Shown here piece after piece: positions 1 through 9,666 of a stretch of DNA of 39,129 nucleotides. The first letter of the stretch is position 1, and the number at the start of each line of letters is the position of its first letter. The notes under the pieces are model-generated. The model had not been told where the DNA came from and did no database searches. It saw nothing but the letters and a program-made list of their open reading frames with translations. Made by a program: the position numbers and the translations under genes. The stretch spans positions 1-39,129 of the forward strand of contig NZ_PNNA01000040.1 of assembly GCF_013823965.1 (NCBI RefSeq). The letters are read 5' to 3'. The DNA is from Flavobacterium sp. (GTDB lineage: Bacteria > Bacteroidota > Bacteroidia > Flavobacteriales > Flavobacteriaceae).

Positions 1-1
1 A

Positions 2-2194
2 AGAAACGAAAACGATCCAACAACCAAGCTATTGAATAAAATGAAAATTGATTATGACATAGCTAAAGAACAATATCTAAACATGACACCGAGCGAAGAA
101 GATTTTATCGAAAACTTGCCAAGAAACGACGCTTACAACGAAGATTCAGGACAAGATGACAGTCTAAAAGAAGGCACTTTCAACAACCCGGCCAATAAAT
201 CCAACAAAAAATCAAAAACACCGGTTTTGGACAATTTTGGGAGAGATTTAACAGAAATGGCCGAAGAAGGAAAATTAGACCCAGTCGTGGGACGCGAAAA
301 AGAAATCGAACGTGTTTCCCAAATTTTAAGCCGTCGCAAAAAGAACAATCCATTACTTATAGGGGAACCTGGAGTAGGAAAATCTGCCATTGCCGAAGGA
401 TTGGCCTTGCGCATCATCCAGAAAAAAGTATCTCGCATTTTGTTCAATAAACGCGTGGTAACTCTTGATTTGGCAAGCCTTGTTGCTGGCACAAAATACC
501 GCGGACAATTTGAAGAACGAATGAAAGCCGTGATGAACGAATTGGAAAAAAATGACGACATCATTCTTTTCATTGACGAAATCCACACTATTGTTGGCGC
601 TGGTGGAGCCACAGGTTCGCTTGATGCTTCCAACATGTTTAAACCGGCTTTGTCCAGAGGCGAAATCCAATGTATTGGAGCAACGACTCTTGACGAATAC
701 CGACAATATATAGAAAAGGACGGAGCACTCGAAAGACGTTTTCAAAAGGTTATTATTGAACCAACATCCGTTACGGAAACCATTGCCATCTTGAATAACA
801 TAAAAGATAAATACGAAGACCACCACAATGTGACCTACACTCCAGAAGCGATTGAAGCCTGCGTAAAATTGACCGACAGATATATGTCTGAACGCTTCTT
901 GCCGGACAAAGCCATCGATGCCCTGGACGAAGCTGGTTCTCGAGTTCATATCGTAAACATTGATGTTCCCAAACAAATTTTGGAATTGGAACGTCAGTTG
1001 GAAGAGGTTCGTGAATTGAAAAATTCGGTAGTCAAAAAACAAAAATACGAAGAAGCCGCCAAACTTCGCGACGACGAAAAGCGTATCGAAAAAGAATTGG
1101 CCACAGCCCAAGAACAATGGGATGAAGATTCAAAAAACAATAGAATTAAAGTTACGGAAGACAATGTGGCCGACGTAGTTTCGATGATGACCGGAATTCC
1201 CGTAAATCGTATTGCACAAACTGAAAGCAACAAACTGGCCAAGTTACCGGAACTCATCGAAGGAAAAGTGATTGGACAAAAAGAAGCCGTGATGAAAATT
1301 GCGCGTTCCATACAAAGAAATCGTGCTGGATTAAAAGATCCAAACCGACCAATTGGTTCCTTTATTTTCTTGGGACAAACCGGTGTTGGTAAAACCCAAT
1401 TAGCCAAAGTTTTGGCCAAGGAATTGTTCGATTCTGAAGATGCCTTGATTCGAATTGACATGAGCGAATACATGGAAAAATTCGCTATTTCAAGATTGGT
1501 TGGAGCGCCTCCGGGATATGTTGGATACGAAGAAGGTGGACAATTAACCGAAAAAGTACGTCGCAAACCCTATTGTGTGGTACTTTTGGACGAGATTGAA
1601 AAAGCACATCCCGATGTATTCAACATGTTGTTGCAAGTGCTTGACGATGGTTTCTTGACAGACAGTTTGGGACGAAAAATCGATTTTAAGAACACCATTA
1701 TCATCATGACTTCGAATGTGGGTGCTCGCCAATTGAAAGATTTTGGTCAAGGCGTTGGTTTTGGAACTGCCGCCAAAATTGCCCAAGCCGACGACAATTC
1801 AAAAAGCATCATCGAAAGTGCCTTGAAGAAAACCTTTGCACCTGAATTCTTGAATAGAATTGACGATGTTATTGTGTTTAACGCATTGGAAAAACACGAT
1901 ATTGACTTGATTATCGAAATCGAATTGAAAAAATTATATGCTCGTATCAACGAATTGGGTTATCATTTAAATCTCTCCGATAAAGCAAAAGCCTTTATTG
2001 CAGACAAAGGTTTTGATAGACAATTTGGTGCTAGACCACTTAAAAGAGCCATCCAAAAATATGTTGAAGATGCTCTTGCCGAAGAAATAATTACTTCAAA
2101 AGTATCAGCTGGAGACGAGATATTTATGGATTTGGACGAAACTTCACAAGAATTGACCGTAACGGTTCATAAAGAAGAAAAACCAACTAATTAG
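2..2194 (+). CDS. clpC: ClpC-type AAA+ ATPase, 5'-truncated by window edge
   Basis: Regulatory ATPase and unfoldase that feeds substrates to the ClpP protease in the cytoplasm. The frame is open from base 2. The first visible residues (RNENDPTTKLLNK) match the second half of the Clp N-domain, so the TTG at 32 and the ATG at 41 are internal and the real start lies upstream; about 120-130 residues are missing relative to the usual 840-850. Visible in order: first AAA module with Walker A GEPGVGKS (nt ~362-385) and Walker B FIDEIH; a UVR-type coiled segment (KYEEAAKLRDDEKR, nt ~1040-1085) typical of ClpC rather than ClpA or ClpB; second AAA module with Walker A GQTGVGKT (nt ~1373-1396) and Walker B LLDEIE; then GVGFGT (nt ~1753-1770), which fits the VGF loop that docks on ClpP. 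The C-terminal D2 small domain is complete. Monocistronic here, followed by a strong hairpin. Confidence 0.95.
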   Translation, partial: RNENDPTTKLLNKMKIDYDIAKEQYLNMTPSEEDFIENLPRNDAYNEDSGQDDSLKEGTFNNPANKSNKKSKTPVLDNFGRDLTEMAEEGKLDPVVGREKEIERVSQILSRRKKNNPLLIGEPGVGKSAIAEGLALRIIQKKVSRILFNKRVVTLDLASLVAGTKYRGQFEERMKAVMNELEKNDDIILFIDEIHTIVGAGGATGSLDASNMFKPALSRGEIQCIGATTLDEYRQYIEKDGALERRFQKVIIEPTSVTETIAILNNIKDKYEDHHNVTYTPEAIEACVKLTDRYMSERFLPDKAIDALDEAGSRVHIVNIDVPKQILELERQLEEVRELKNSVVKKQKYEEAAKLRDDEKRIEKELATAQEQWDEDSKNNRIKVTEDNVADVVSMMTGIPVNRIAQTESNKLAKLPELIEGKVIGQKEAVMKIARSIQRNRAGLKDPNRPIGSFIFLGQTGVGKTQLAKVLAKELFDSEDALIRIDMSEYMEKFAISRLVGAPPGYVGYEEGGQLTEKVRRKPYCVVLLDEIEKAHPDVFNMLLQVLDDGFLTDSLGRKIDFKNTIIIMTSNVGARQLKDFGQGVGFGTAAKIAQADDNSKSIIESALKKTFAPEFLNRIDDVIVFNALEKHDIDLIIEIELKKLYARINELGYHLNLSDKAKAFIADKGFDRQFGARPLKRAIQKYVEDALAEEIITSKVSAGDEIFMDLDETSQELTVTVHKEEKPTN

Positions 2195-2218
2195 TCTAGT
2201 ATTCAAGAGATTTTTTAA

Positions 2219-2281
2219 GCCACGAATTCACTAATTTCACTAATTGATGGGTGAAATTAGTGAATTCGTGGCTACTTTTTT
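2219..2281 (+). terminator. Long perfect hairpin plus T-run after clpC
   Basis: Arms 2219-2240 and 2251-2272 are perfect reverse complements (22 bp) around a 10-base loop, followed by TACTTTTTT. It sits 25 bases past the clpC stop and can serve as its terminator. The left arm is made of repeated words CACGAATT and CACTAATTT, a third copy running into the loop, so it is also one of the word-iterated hairpins of this window. The rest of the 302-base spacer to 2496 shows nothing I can name; a short GC-richer patch at about 2296-2335 stands out from the AT-rich surroundings. Confidence 0.75.
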
Positions 2282-2496
2282 ATGAACCGTTACTGTCAAG
2301 TCGATCGCTGTCGAGGCGCAAAGACCAATCACCGTTGCACTCAATTTGAAAGTAGTTTATATTTTTACAACATTTCCAAGGAAATCATTATTTAAATCAT
2401 TATTTCGCATCTTGTTGATTTAACCGTAATTTAACATCCAAAGTTCTTTTATCGATATATATTTACATTGGATTAAGTCTATTTTAAAACTCATTT

Positions 2497-3864
2497 ATGT
2501 TACAAAACAAAATTATATTGGGCAGCGAGGAATGGTGTTCCCTCCCAGAATTAGGAATTCCAACCATTAAAGCACGTGTTGATTCAGGTGCAAAAACCTC
2601 GGCTTTGCACGCCATAAACATTGCTCCATTTAAAAAAGAAGGACAAAATTGGGTCAAATTTGACATCAATCCCATCCAGAACAACGTCAAAACGGTTATC
2701 CATTGTGAAGCGCCATTAGTCGACAAAAGGATCGTGAAAAGTTCCAGCGGATTTCGGGAAGAACGTTATGTCATTCAAACCAATTTGGAAATTGGAAACT
2801 CCAATTGGCACATCGAAATGACGTTGACCAATCGAGACTCCATGGGTTTTCGAATGCTGCTCGGACGTGAAGCCATGAGCGGAAGAGTTTTGGTAGATCC
2901 CGAACAACAGTATCTATTGGGACAACCTACAAACGACAGCTTAAAGGAAGTGTATAAAAATTCCGAAAAAGCAAGTTCCGGTTTGCGCATTGGCCTTTTG
3001 GCCAGCAATCCTGAATTGTACAGCAATAAGCGAATTATGGAAGCCGGTGAAATGCGCGGTCACGAAATGCACTTTTTGAACATCAAGGAATGCTACATGA
3101 AACTGGATGCCAAGACTCCCGAAATTCATTATCGTGGTGGAATAATTTTAAATCAATTTGACGCCATTATTCCAAGGATTCGTCCCAGCATTACCTTTTA
3201 TGGCTGCGCTTTGACAAGACAATTCGAGGCTTTGAACGTATATTGCCTCAATTCATCCACCGCAATTACGCAGTCACGCGATAAATTATTTTCACTACAA
3301 TTACTGTTGCAAAGCGGAATAGACATTCCCACTACAGGTTTTGCCAATTCTCCTTTGGACACCGACGATTTGATAAAAATGGTGGGCGGCTCTCCGCTAA
3401 TCGTGAAATTATTGGAAGGCACACAAGGAAAAGGAGTTGTTTTAGCCGAAACCAAAAAAGCAGCAGAGAGCGTTATAAATGCTTTTAAAAGTCTGAATGC
3501 CAATATTTTGGTACAAGAATTCATCAAAGAAGCCAACGGAAAAGACCTTCGTTTGTTTGTGATTGATGGCAAAGTCGTGGCAGCTATCCAGCGAGAAGCC
3601 TTGCCGGGAGAATTTCGTGCCAATATTCATCTTGGAGGAAGTGCTTCCGTGATAAAACCCACCGCCGAAGAGAAAAAAATTGCCATTCGCGCCGCAAAAG
3701 CAATGGATTTGAGAGTGGCCGGTGTCGATATTATTCGTTCCTCAAAAGGACCTTTGTTGCTGGAAGTAAACTCCTCGCCGGGACTCGAAGGAATCGAAAG
3801 TGCCACCAACAAAGACATTGCAGGCGAAATGATTCGAGCCATCGAGAAGAATTTTAAATTATAA
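2497..3864 (+). CDS. rimK: RimB-like retropepsin domain fused to RimK-type ATP-grasp glutamate ligase
   Basis: Two-domain cytoplasmic protein of 455 residues. Residues 1-145 resemble the RimB/ATP-dependent zinc protease family (COG4067, PF05618), a retropepsin-like fold: the active-site-type motif [11 protein letters not shown] is at 29-39 and LLGREAM at 121-127. Residues ~163-455 are a RimK-type ATP-grasp ligase: nucleotide-binding segment [11 protein letters not shown] (305-315), [17 protein letters not shown] (339-355) and the metal-binding end [10 protein letters not shown] (420-429). RimK adds glutamates to the C-terminus of ribosomal protein S6 in Escherichia coli; in other systems related ligases act on other acceptors, so the substrate here is open. 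RimB and RimK are separate proteins in proteobacteria. ATG at 2497 is the first start and the homology begins at once. The downstream YetF-type gene starts 10 bases after the stop, suggesting co-transcription. Confidence 0.88.
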   Translation: MLQNKIILGSEEWCSLPELGIPTIKARVDSGAKTSALHAINIAPFKKEGQNWVKFDINPIQNNVKTVIHCEAPLVDKRIVKSSSGFREERYVIQTNLEIGNSNWHIEMTLTNRDSMGFRMLLGREAMSGRVLVDPEQQYLLGQPTNDSLKEVYKNSEKASSGLRIGLLASNPELYSNKRIMEAGEMRGHEMHFLNIKECYMKLDAKTPEIHYRGGIILNQFDAIIPRIRPSITFYGCALTRQFEALNVYCLNSSTAITQSRDKLFSLQLLLQSGIDIPTTGFANSPLDTDDLIKMVGGSPLIVKLLEGTQGKGVVLAETKKAAESVINAFKSLNANILVQEFIKEANGKDLRLFVIDGKVVAAIQREALPGEFRANIHLGGSASVIKPTAEEKKIAIRAAKAMDLRVAGVDIIRSSKGPLLLEVNSSPGLEGIESATNKDIAGEMIRAIEKNFKL

Positions 3865-3874
3865 ACCAAAAAAC

Positions 3875-4384
3875 ATGAATCCCTATCTTGACATCATCCT
3901 CCGAAGTGCTTCTGTTTATCTTTTTATGCTCATCGTTTTGCGGATTTTTGGCAAGAAGGAATTATCGCAACTCAACACCGCCGATGTCATCCTGATTTTA
4001 TTGATCAGCAACTCGGTTCAAAATGCGATGGTGGGAAGCGACACCAGTCTTTTGGGTGGTTTGGCCGCTGCGGCAGTACTTTTTGTCATCAATTTTACCC
4101 TAAAAAAACTGATGTTCAAGTTCCCGAAATTCAGTGATTTTTTACACCAAAAACCAGAAATCCTGATTCACGACGGCAAACTGGATTTCAAGACTCTGGG
4201 CAAATTAAACATCACTTCCGAAGAACTTCAGGAAGCCATTCGCGAACACGGGGTCGAACATTTTTCGGACGTAAAATTAGCGATGTTGGAAATCGATGGC
4301 AATATCAGCATCATTTCCGGCAATAAAAACCTTCGCCAAACGCATTACAAAAGAATCAAAAGAACCAAGAAGTCAGTCGTTTAG
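3875..4384 (+). CDS. YetF/DUF421-type membrane protein
   Basis: Protein of 169 residues with an N-terminal membrane part (about residues 8-24, 36-52 and 60-77) and a small cytoplasmic domain. The motif RIFGKKELSQLNTADVILILLISN is characteristic of the DUF421/YetF family (shown here only as the reason for the call, key residues G25-K26-K27-E28 and N33-D36); the C-terminal half carries the expected PEILIHDGKL and EELQEAIREHGV segments. In Bacillus, YetF-type proteins are spore or envelope proteins of unclear biochemical role, so no function is assigned. Shorter than the ~220-residue members but with both characteristic halves. It follows the RimB-RimK gene by 10 bases, so the two probably share a transcript that ends at the hairpin at 4393-4444. 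Confidence 0.85.
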   Translation: MNPYLDIILRSASVYLFMLIVLRIFGKKELSQLNTADVILILLISNSVQNAMVGSDTSLLGGLAAAAVLFVINFTLKKLMFKFPKFSDFLHQKPEILIHDGKLDFKTLGKLNITSEELQEAIREHGVEHFSDVKLAMLEIDGNISIISGNKNLRQTHYKRIKRTKKSVV

Positions 4385-4392
4385 ATTTTAAA

Positions 4393-4444
4393 CATATAAG
4401 TCATATAAGTATAATTGATACATAAAACTTATATGACTTATATG
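4393..4444. repeat. Perfect 18-bp hairpin between convergent genes, word CATATAAG
   Basis: Arms 4393-4410 and 4427-4444 are exact reverse complements with a 16-base loop. Each arm is two copies of the nine-base word CATATAAGT. It lies between the stop of the YetF-type gene and the stop of copA on the other strand, so it could end both transcripts, but neither side has a long T-run. The same word recurs on the other side of copA at 7106-7237. Confidence 0.8.
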
Positions 4445-4457
4445 GTAAAACCGTAAA

Positions 4458-6962
4458 TTAAATTTTGAAACGCCTCAATCGCAACGAATTCACGATTACC
4501 GAAACCGAGCTAAAACTCATTGCGGCGGCGGCAATCATTGGCGAGAGCAACAATCCAAAAACAGGATACAAGATTCCCGCTGCCACCGAAATCCCCAAAA
4601 CATTGTAGATAAACGCAAAAAACAAATTCTGTTTGATGTTTTGCATCACGGCCTGACTCAGTTTTTTAGCTTTCACGATGCCTTGCAAATCGCCTTTTAC
4701 CAAAGTGATTTTGGCACTTTCAATCGCCACATCAGTTCCGGTTCCCATCGCGATTCCGATATCGGCTTGCGCCAATGCCGGAGCGTCATTGATGCCGTCA
4801 CCCGCCATTGCCACGATTTTACCTTCGGCTTGCAGGCGTTTGATTTCGTTGAGTTTGTCTTCGGGCAAACAATTGGCAATGAAACGCCCCAGATGCAATT
4901 CGTCGGCTACGGCTTTTGCGGTGTTTTCATTGTCGCCCGTCAGCATGATGACTTCCACGCCTTGTTGGATCAATTCCTTGACGGCATTGGCGGTCGTGGC
5001 TTTTATTTTGTCCGAAATCGACACAAACCCCACCGCCATTCCATCAATTGAAATATAGGAAACCGTTTTTCCTTGTTTTTGCTCGGCATTGATTTTGGCT
5101 TCCAAATCCACGGAAACAATTGCGTTTACTTGTTCCATCAATTTTTTGTTGCCCAAAGCGACTTTCTTGTTGGCCACAGTTCCAATGACACCTTTACCGG
5201 AAATCGCTTCGAAATCCTTCACTTCAACCAAAGCAACATTTTGGTTTTTGGCATAATGCACCACGGCTTGCGCCAAAGGATGTTCGCTGTATTGGTTCAA
5301 GGAAGCGATGTTTTGCAATAGATTCTCTTCTTCATCATTCGAAGAAAATACTTTTTCCACCGATGGTTTTCCTTCGGTAATCGTTCCCGTTTTGTCAGTT
5401 ATCAGGACGTTTACTTTGTTCATATTTTCCAAGGCTTCGGCATTTTTGATCAAAACTCCCGATTGTGCGCCCTTGCCCACTCCCACCATCACCGACATGG
5501 GCGTGGCCAATCCCAAAGCGCAAGGGCAGGCAATTATCAATACCGCAACCGCATTGATAAAACCATAGACCATCGCGGGTTCGGGACCAAATTTTGCCCA
5601 AACAATAAAGGTTATTACCGAAATTCCTACCACGGTTGGCACAAAATATTTGGCAATGCTGTCGGCTAATTTTTGAATAGGTGCTCTTGAACGACTTGCA
5701 TCGTTGACCATTTGCACAATTTGCGAAAGCAGGGTTTCCGAACCCACTTTTTCAGCCAGCATCAGGAAGGATTTATTGCCGTTGATGGTTCCCGCAATTA
5801 CTGCATCACCAACCGTTTTGTCAACAGGAATGGGTTCTCCCGAAATCATCGATTCGTCAATGGTGCTTTCGCCATCGGTAATTTTTCCGTCCACTGGGAT
5901 TTTTTCTCCGGGTTTTACGCGCAATACATCGCCTTTTTTGATGTCATGAATGGAGATTATTTTGTCCACGCCATCAACAACCAAAGTGGCTTGGGTTGGA
6001 GCCAATTTCAATAATTCCTTGATGGCTTTGTTGGTTTGTCCGTGGGCTTTGGCTTCCATCAATTGTCCCAACAAAACCAAGGTCAATATCACAACCGAAG
6101 CTTCAAAATAAAGCGAAACCGTGCCGTGGTGCTTGAACTCTTCGGGGAAAAAATCGGGAAACAGCAATCCCAACACGCTAAACATAAAGGCAACTCCCGT
6201 ACCAATTCCTATCAACGTGAACATATTGAGATTCCAGGTCAATATGGATTTCCAGGCGCGTACAAAAAACATCCAACCGGCATAAAAAACCACGGGAAGC
6301 GAAAGAACAAACTGCACCCAATTCCATTTTTGGGTTTCCATCAGTTGCAACAGCGGATTTCCGTGTAGCATTTCCAGCATCGAAATGATGAAAACGGGAA
6401 CAGTAAACAACAAGGCTATTTTCATTTTGTGCAACAACTCCTTGTAGGCCTCGTTCTCTTCCTCTTTCTCTATTTGCATCGGTACCAAATCCATTCCGCA
6501 AATAGGACAATCTCCAGGTTCATCCTGCACAATTTCGGGGTGCATCGGACAAGTATAACTGGTTTTGGCAGCGACCAATTCAGGTGCTTTGACCAAATCC
6601 ATTCCGCAAACGGGACACCCCACTTGCTCGTCATAGACTTTGTCGCCTTCGCAAAACATCGGGCAATAGTATTTTCCAGCAGCGCTTTGGGGCAAATCGA
6701 CAGGCTTCATTTCGCTGGACATTGGCGTGGCATAAATGGAATTTTCATCGGAAGCACCGCTTTCGCTAATGATGAAGTTTCCTGCCGAATACAAGGCTTT
6801 TTGGAGTTTGAAAACGGAAACCGATTTTTCCGATGTAATCGTGGCTGTTGGCGGATCCAAAGTTACCACGGCTTCCACTCCATCGAGTTCATTCAAGGCT
6901 TTTTCCGCCTTGGTCCTACAGCCGTTGCAGGACATCCCGGTAATGGTATAAGTATGTGTCAT
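4458..6962 (-). CDS. copA: Copper-exporting P1B-type ATPase with HMA and two HMBD modules
   Basis: Inner-membrane pump expected to export Cu(I). The 834 residues begin with an HMA domain (GMSCNGC, C12 and C15), then two short heavy-metal-binding modules: CPMFCE...CPVCGMDL (100-123) and CPMHPE...CPICGMDL (138-160). The pump core has membrane helices from ~180, phosphatase-domain SGEP at 374-377, the ion-site motif CPC at 479-481, phosphorylated Asp in DKTGT at 523, HP at 561-562, and GDGINDAP near 700. The end carries the MSFSS/VNSLRL type sequence typical of Cu(I) pumps (P1B-1). ATG at 6962 is the natural start because the HMA strand follows immediately. The next gene upstream on the same strand encodes an AraC-type protein with a metal-binding-like N-terminus, a likely regulator. 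The promoter region 6963-7105 contains the 8-base palindrome TTGTACAA at 7019-7026; its role is unknown. Confidence 0.95.
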   Translation of the reverse strand: MTHTYTITGMSCNGCRTKAEKALNELDGVEAVVTLDPPTATITSEKSVSVFKLQKALYSAGNFIISESGASDENSIYATPMSSEMKPVDLPQSAAGKYYCPMFCEGDKVYDEQVGCPVCGMDLVKAPELVAAKTSYTCPMHPEIVQDEPGDCPICGMDLVPMQIEKEEENEAYKELLHKMKIALLFTVPVFIISMLEMLHGNPLLQLMETQKWNWVQFVLSLPVVFYAGWMFFVRAWKSILTWNLNMFTLIGIGTGVAFMFSVLGLLFPDFFPEEFKHHGTVSLYFEASVVILTLVLLGQLMEAKAHGQTNKAIKELLKLAPTQATLVVDGVDKIISIHDIKKGDVLRVKPGEKIPVDGKITDGESTIDESMISGEPIPVDKTVGDAVIAGTINGNKSFLMLAEKVGSETLLSQIVQMVNDASRSRAPIQKLADSIAKYFVPTVVGISVITFIVWAKFGPEPAMVYGFINAVAVLIIACPCALGLATPMSVMVGVGKGAQSGVLIKNAEALENMNKVNVLITDKTGTITEGKPSVEKVFSSNDEEENLLQNIASLNQYSEHPLAQAVVHYAKNQNVALVEVKDFEAISGKGVIGTVANKKVALGNKKLMEQVNAIVSVDLEAKINAEQKQGKTVSYISIDGMAVGFVSISDKIKATTANAVKELIQQGVEVIMLTGDNENTAKAVADELHLGRFIANCLPEDKLNEIKRLQAEGKIVAMAGDGINDAPALAQADIGIAMGTGTDVAIESAKITLVKGDLQGIVKAKKLSQAVMQNIKQNLFFAFIYNVLGISVAAGILYPVFGLLLSPMIAAAAMSFSSVSVIVNSLRLRRFKI

Positions 6963-7105
6963 TTGATTGTTGTCTTAATTTTACACTGCAAATATCCGAA
7001 GGAAACTATTTTTGGTTGTTGTACAATTTTGGGAAAGTTTTGCATCATTTATAAAATGGAATTTGCCATATAAGCAATGAGAACAAAATAATGTCATATT
7101 TTTTT

Positions 7106-7237
7106 ACCATATAAGGCATATAAGGTCATATAAGACATACAGAAAAACTTAAAAATTCTTAGACAACCTTTGTATGGTAAAAAAATTACATACAAAACAA
7201 ACCTAAAACTTAAATGTTCTTATATGCCTTATATGGT
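7106..7237. repeat. 19-bp inverted repeat with 94-base interior, word CATATAAGG
   Basis: Arms 7106-7124 and 7219-7237 are exact reverse complements. The left side continues with a further copy (CATATAAGA, to about 7135), so the word is present three times in tandem on one side and twice on the other. It lies in the spacer between the AraC-type gene stop and the copA start. The word is the same as in the hairpin at the other end of copA. The interior also holds the pair TATGGTAAAA (from about 7173) and TTACATAC (from about 7186). No gene is visible in it. Confidence 0.75.
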
Positions 7238-7248
7238 GAAAAAAAAAC

Positions 7249-7815
7249 TCAACTGGTCAAGTCATCGATTTGCTTTCGCTTCACTTCCTTCAATTTCTTG
7301 AAATGGCTGGGCGTGAAACCCGTTACTTTCTTGAATTGGTTGCTCAGATGCGCCACGTTGCTGTAGTTGAGTTGAATGGCAATTTCGCTCAAGGTCAGTT
7401 CGTTGTACATTAACAATTCCTTTGTTTTTTCTATTTTTTGGGCGATGAAATAATGCTCGATGGTGATGCCTTCGGTTTCCGAGAAAAGATTGCTCAAAGT
7501 GCTGTAATCCTGCTTTAAATCCTCGGCCAAATAAGTAGATAAATTTATTTTCAGTTGCTCGTTTTGATAGTGAACCAAATCTATGATCAAGTTTTTGATG
7601 CGCTCGATGGTCTTGCTGATTTTGTCGTCGAGCAATTCGAAGCCGAGAGCGTTTAGGTTTTGGGCCAAGGTTTGCTTTTGGTGTTCGTCCAGATTTCCGG
7701 ACAGCTCCACTTCGCCCAATTGCATCGAGAGAACGGGAATTTGCAGTTGTTCCAATGCTGCTCTCATGGCCATTTCGCAACGACCACAAACCATATTTTT
7801 GATGTAAAGTTTCAT
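7249..7815 (-). CDS. AraC-family regulator with HMA-like N-terminus
   Basis: A 188-residue cytoplasmic DNA-binding protein. Residues 1-62 look like a short HMA fold (MKLYIKNMVCGRCEMAM, with C10 and C13 in the CxxC position, and the ending ALGFELLDD). Residues ~68-178 form an AraC-type DNA-binding domain with two helix-turn-helices: the second is clear in LTLSEIAIQLNYSNVAHLS (140-158) followed by the family signature FKKVTGFTPSHFKK (161-174). It lacks the usual AraC cupin sensor, so metal binding by the N-terminus is the obvious candidate input. It is upstream of copA on the same strand with 286 bases between, suggesting it controls copA, but direct metal sensing is inferred. ATG at 7815 directly begins the HMA strand. 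In the opposite reading frame there is nothing convincing. Confidence 0.87.
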   Translation of the reverse strand: MKLYIKNMVCGRCEMAMRAALEQLQIPVLSMQLGEVELSGNLDEHQKQTLAQNLNALGFELLDDKISKTIERIKNLIIDLVHYQNEQLKINLSTYLAEDLKQDYSTLSNLFSETEGITIEHYFIAQKIEKTKELLMYNELTLSEIAIQLNYSNVAHLSNQFKKVTGFTPSHFKKLKEVKRKQIDDLTS

Positions 7816-8338
7816 TGTGCTGTTTGAATTTCAGGAGATAAATTTAGGAAATTTTGGGGATGAAAATAGCTGAAGTTTCAATAACTTTTGGCATTGTCAT
7901 TGGAACTCATCAAATAAAAAAGATTGATCATGATGATAAATTAACTTCATAAGCACAAGGTTTTCAAAATTCCGCAACATAAATTTAATTTCTATACATC
8001 TTTTAAAAAATCATACGGCTGCTTCTAAAAAAAGAAACCAATGCAACCCAAATAGAATCTTGACAAGCAACTTTAACAGTAGAAAACAAATTCAAATACC
8101 ACCCAAACATTATGGACTAGTTGTGCCTAAATTAGAAATGCGCTAACAAACAAAAATCTAAAAACCTGATAAACAGAACTATTAAAAAAATAAAAAAACT
8201 TGTTTCAATAGACAAGAAACTGGTCAAAAATGAGAAGTCTCTTTAATCATCAATTTTACTAAACAAAATACAAATTCACATAAACAAATCTATTGTATAC
8301 TTACTATCTTAGCAAAAAAATAATTTTATTTGTAGAAA
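7816..8338. other. 523-base spacer, no gene seen
   Basis: AT-rich spacer between two divergently read genes (AraC-HMA on minus, PAS kinase on plus). No open frame above about 15 codons with family features, no strong hairpin, and no exact TAnnTTTG match correctly placed for either gene; TATCTTAG at about 8306 is a one-mismatch candidate for the kinase. Confidence 0.5.
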
Positions 8339-9427
8339 ATGACTGAAGAAAATATTTCAAATACAGGTAATCACGACATTTTCAAACATTTTTTTGAATT
8401 GTCTCCGGATTTGCTTTGCATAGCTGGATTTGATGGCTATTTTAAAAAAATAAACCCTTCTGTTTCTAAATTATTAGGATATACTGAAGAAGAATTATTT
8501 TCAAAACCCATTAGTGAATTTATTTATATAGATGATCGGAATATCACTGCGGCCTACAGAAATGAACTTGCAAAGAACAGCCCGCTGCAAAATTTTGAAA
8601 ATCGTTATGTAACAAAAGAAGGCGAAATTATTTGGCTGTCCTGGACATCGTTGCCTGTATTCGAGGAAAAACTGGTTTATGCCGTAGCTAAAAATGTCAC
8701 TCATAAAAAAATACTTGAGGAAGAACGAAATATACTTCTTTCCAATTTCGCGAAAATAAATAAAGATTTGAAAAAATTGGGGTACGCAAGTTCACACGAC
8801 TTGCGATCTCCAGTAAACAATTTGCTTTCTATTTTTAGTCTTTTGGATGTTTCCACAATCACCGACCCCGAAACTCTTCAATTTATAGAAATGCTGGAAT
8901 CTACCAGCGAAAGTTTGAGACAGGCCTTGAATGATTATCTGGATATCTTAATTCAAAAAGATGACATCAATGCCGAAATCGAGACCATAAAATTAAAAAA
9001 ATCCTTGAACATCGTTCTGCTTTCGATAAATTCGTTAGTACGAAACTCAAAAGTGACCATTAATGTCGACTTTTCTCAATTGAAAAAAATCAAATTCAAC
9101 AAAGCCTACATGGAAAGTATTTTTCTGAATTTAATAACAAATTCTATTAAATATGCCAAGCCGGGCATTTTACCAATTATTTCGATTTCTTCCAGAATAT
9201 TCAATGGAAAAAATCAATTATTATTTTCTGATAACGGTTTGGGTTTCGACATGGATGCCGTAAAAGGAAAGATTTTTGGCTTACACCAAAAGTTTCACAA
9301 TCATGTAGACAGCAAAGGCATTGGCCTCTATTTAGTTCACAACCACATCACCAGTTTGGGCGGTGAAATCACGGTGGAAAGCAAAATCAATGAAGGAAGT
9401 ACGTTTATAATCACGTTCAAAGATTAA
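8339..9427 (+). CDS. Soluble PAS-domain sensor histidine kinase
   Basis: A 362-residue kinase with no signal peptide or membrane helix, so it should act in the cytoplasm. Residues ~13-125 are a PAS domain with the PAC end (FFELSPDLLCIAGFDGYF, then RYVTKEGEIIWLSW). A HisKA dimerisation helix follows with the phospho-acceptor in SSHDLRSP (H153). The ATP-binding domain has the N box around N264-N268 (NLITNSIKYA), G1 in DNGLGF (298-303) and G2 in SKGIGLYLV (325-333). The stop is followed by 239 bases without a gene. No response regulator lies next to it, so its partner is unknown. It sits between copper-related genes, but nothing in the PAS domain itself indicates metal sensing. Confidence 0.9.
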   Translation: MTEENISNTGNHDIFKHFFELSPDLLCIAGFDGYFKKINPSVSKLLGYTEEELFSKPISEFIYIDDRNITAAYRNELAKNSPLQNFENRYVTKEGEIIWLSWTSLPVFEEKLVYAVAKNVTHKKILEEERNILLSNFAKINKDLKKLGYASSHDLRSPVNNLLSIFSLLDVSTITDPETLQFIEMLESTSESLRQALNDYLDILIQKDDINAEIETIKLKKSLNIVLLSINSLVRNSKVTINVDFSQLKKIKFNKAYMESIFLNLITNSIKYAKPGILPIISISSRIFNGKNQLLFSDNGLGFDMDAVKGKIFGLHQKFHNHVDSKGIGLYLVHNHITSLGGEITVESKINEGSTFIITFKD

Positions 9428-9611
9428 AATTGCAACTATTTTCGACTGAACTTGACAGCCTCAAGCTTATTAAAAAAATAAACTAGCTCTTCATTTTAAC
9501 TTCTTGTTACATTTTGTGTCCTTCCATTAGGATGAACAAACCTATTTCGCAATGAAATGGATATTATTTTTTGTTCTGAAGTACTTAACAAAGAATTACA
9601 TAGTTGTGAAA

Positions 9612-9642
9612 GACCTCAAAGATTTAAAAAACCTAAGAGGTC
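9612..9642. repeat. Degenerate hairpin GACCTC...GAGGTC
   Basis: GACCTC (9612-9617) and GAGGTC (9637-9642) flank an A-rich centre; extended pairing towards the middle has about three mismatches over 14 positions. It lies 25 bases before the stop of the small lipoprotein gene and could be a decayed member of the spacer hairpins. The rest of 9428-9666 shows nothing else. Confidence 0.4.
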
Positions 9643-9666
9643 ATTAAAGAAGCAATATTGATAGAT

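Noticed and set aside
353..1117. 254-codon minus-strand open frame inside clpC
   Set aside because: Antisense to a fully conserved ATPase region; composition (many F, S, N, V) is that of a reversed coding strand, with no family features.
2281..2340. GC-richer patch after clpC read as an RNA gene
   Set aside because: No cloverleaf or other conserved structure could be drawn and the length is too short to support a call.
6429..7073. 214-codon plus-strand open frame antisense to the start of copA
   Set aside because: Covers the conserved HMA and metal-binding modules of copA on the other strand; no start-site signal or recognisable domain.
7106..7237. Repeat before copA considered as a CRISPR-like array
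   Set aside because: Only two to three copies of a nine-base word without uniform spacers, arranged as an inverted repeat.
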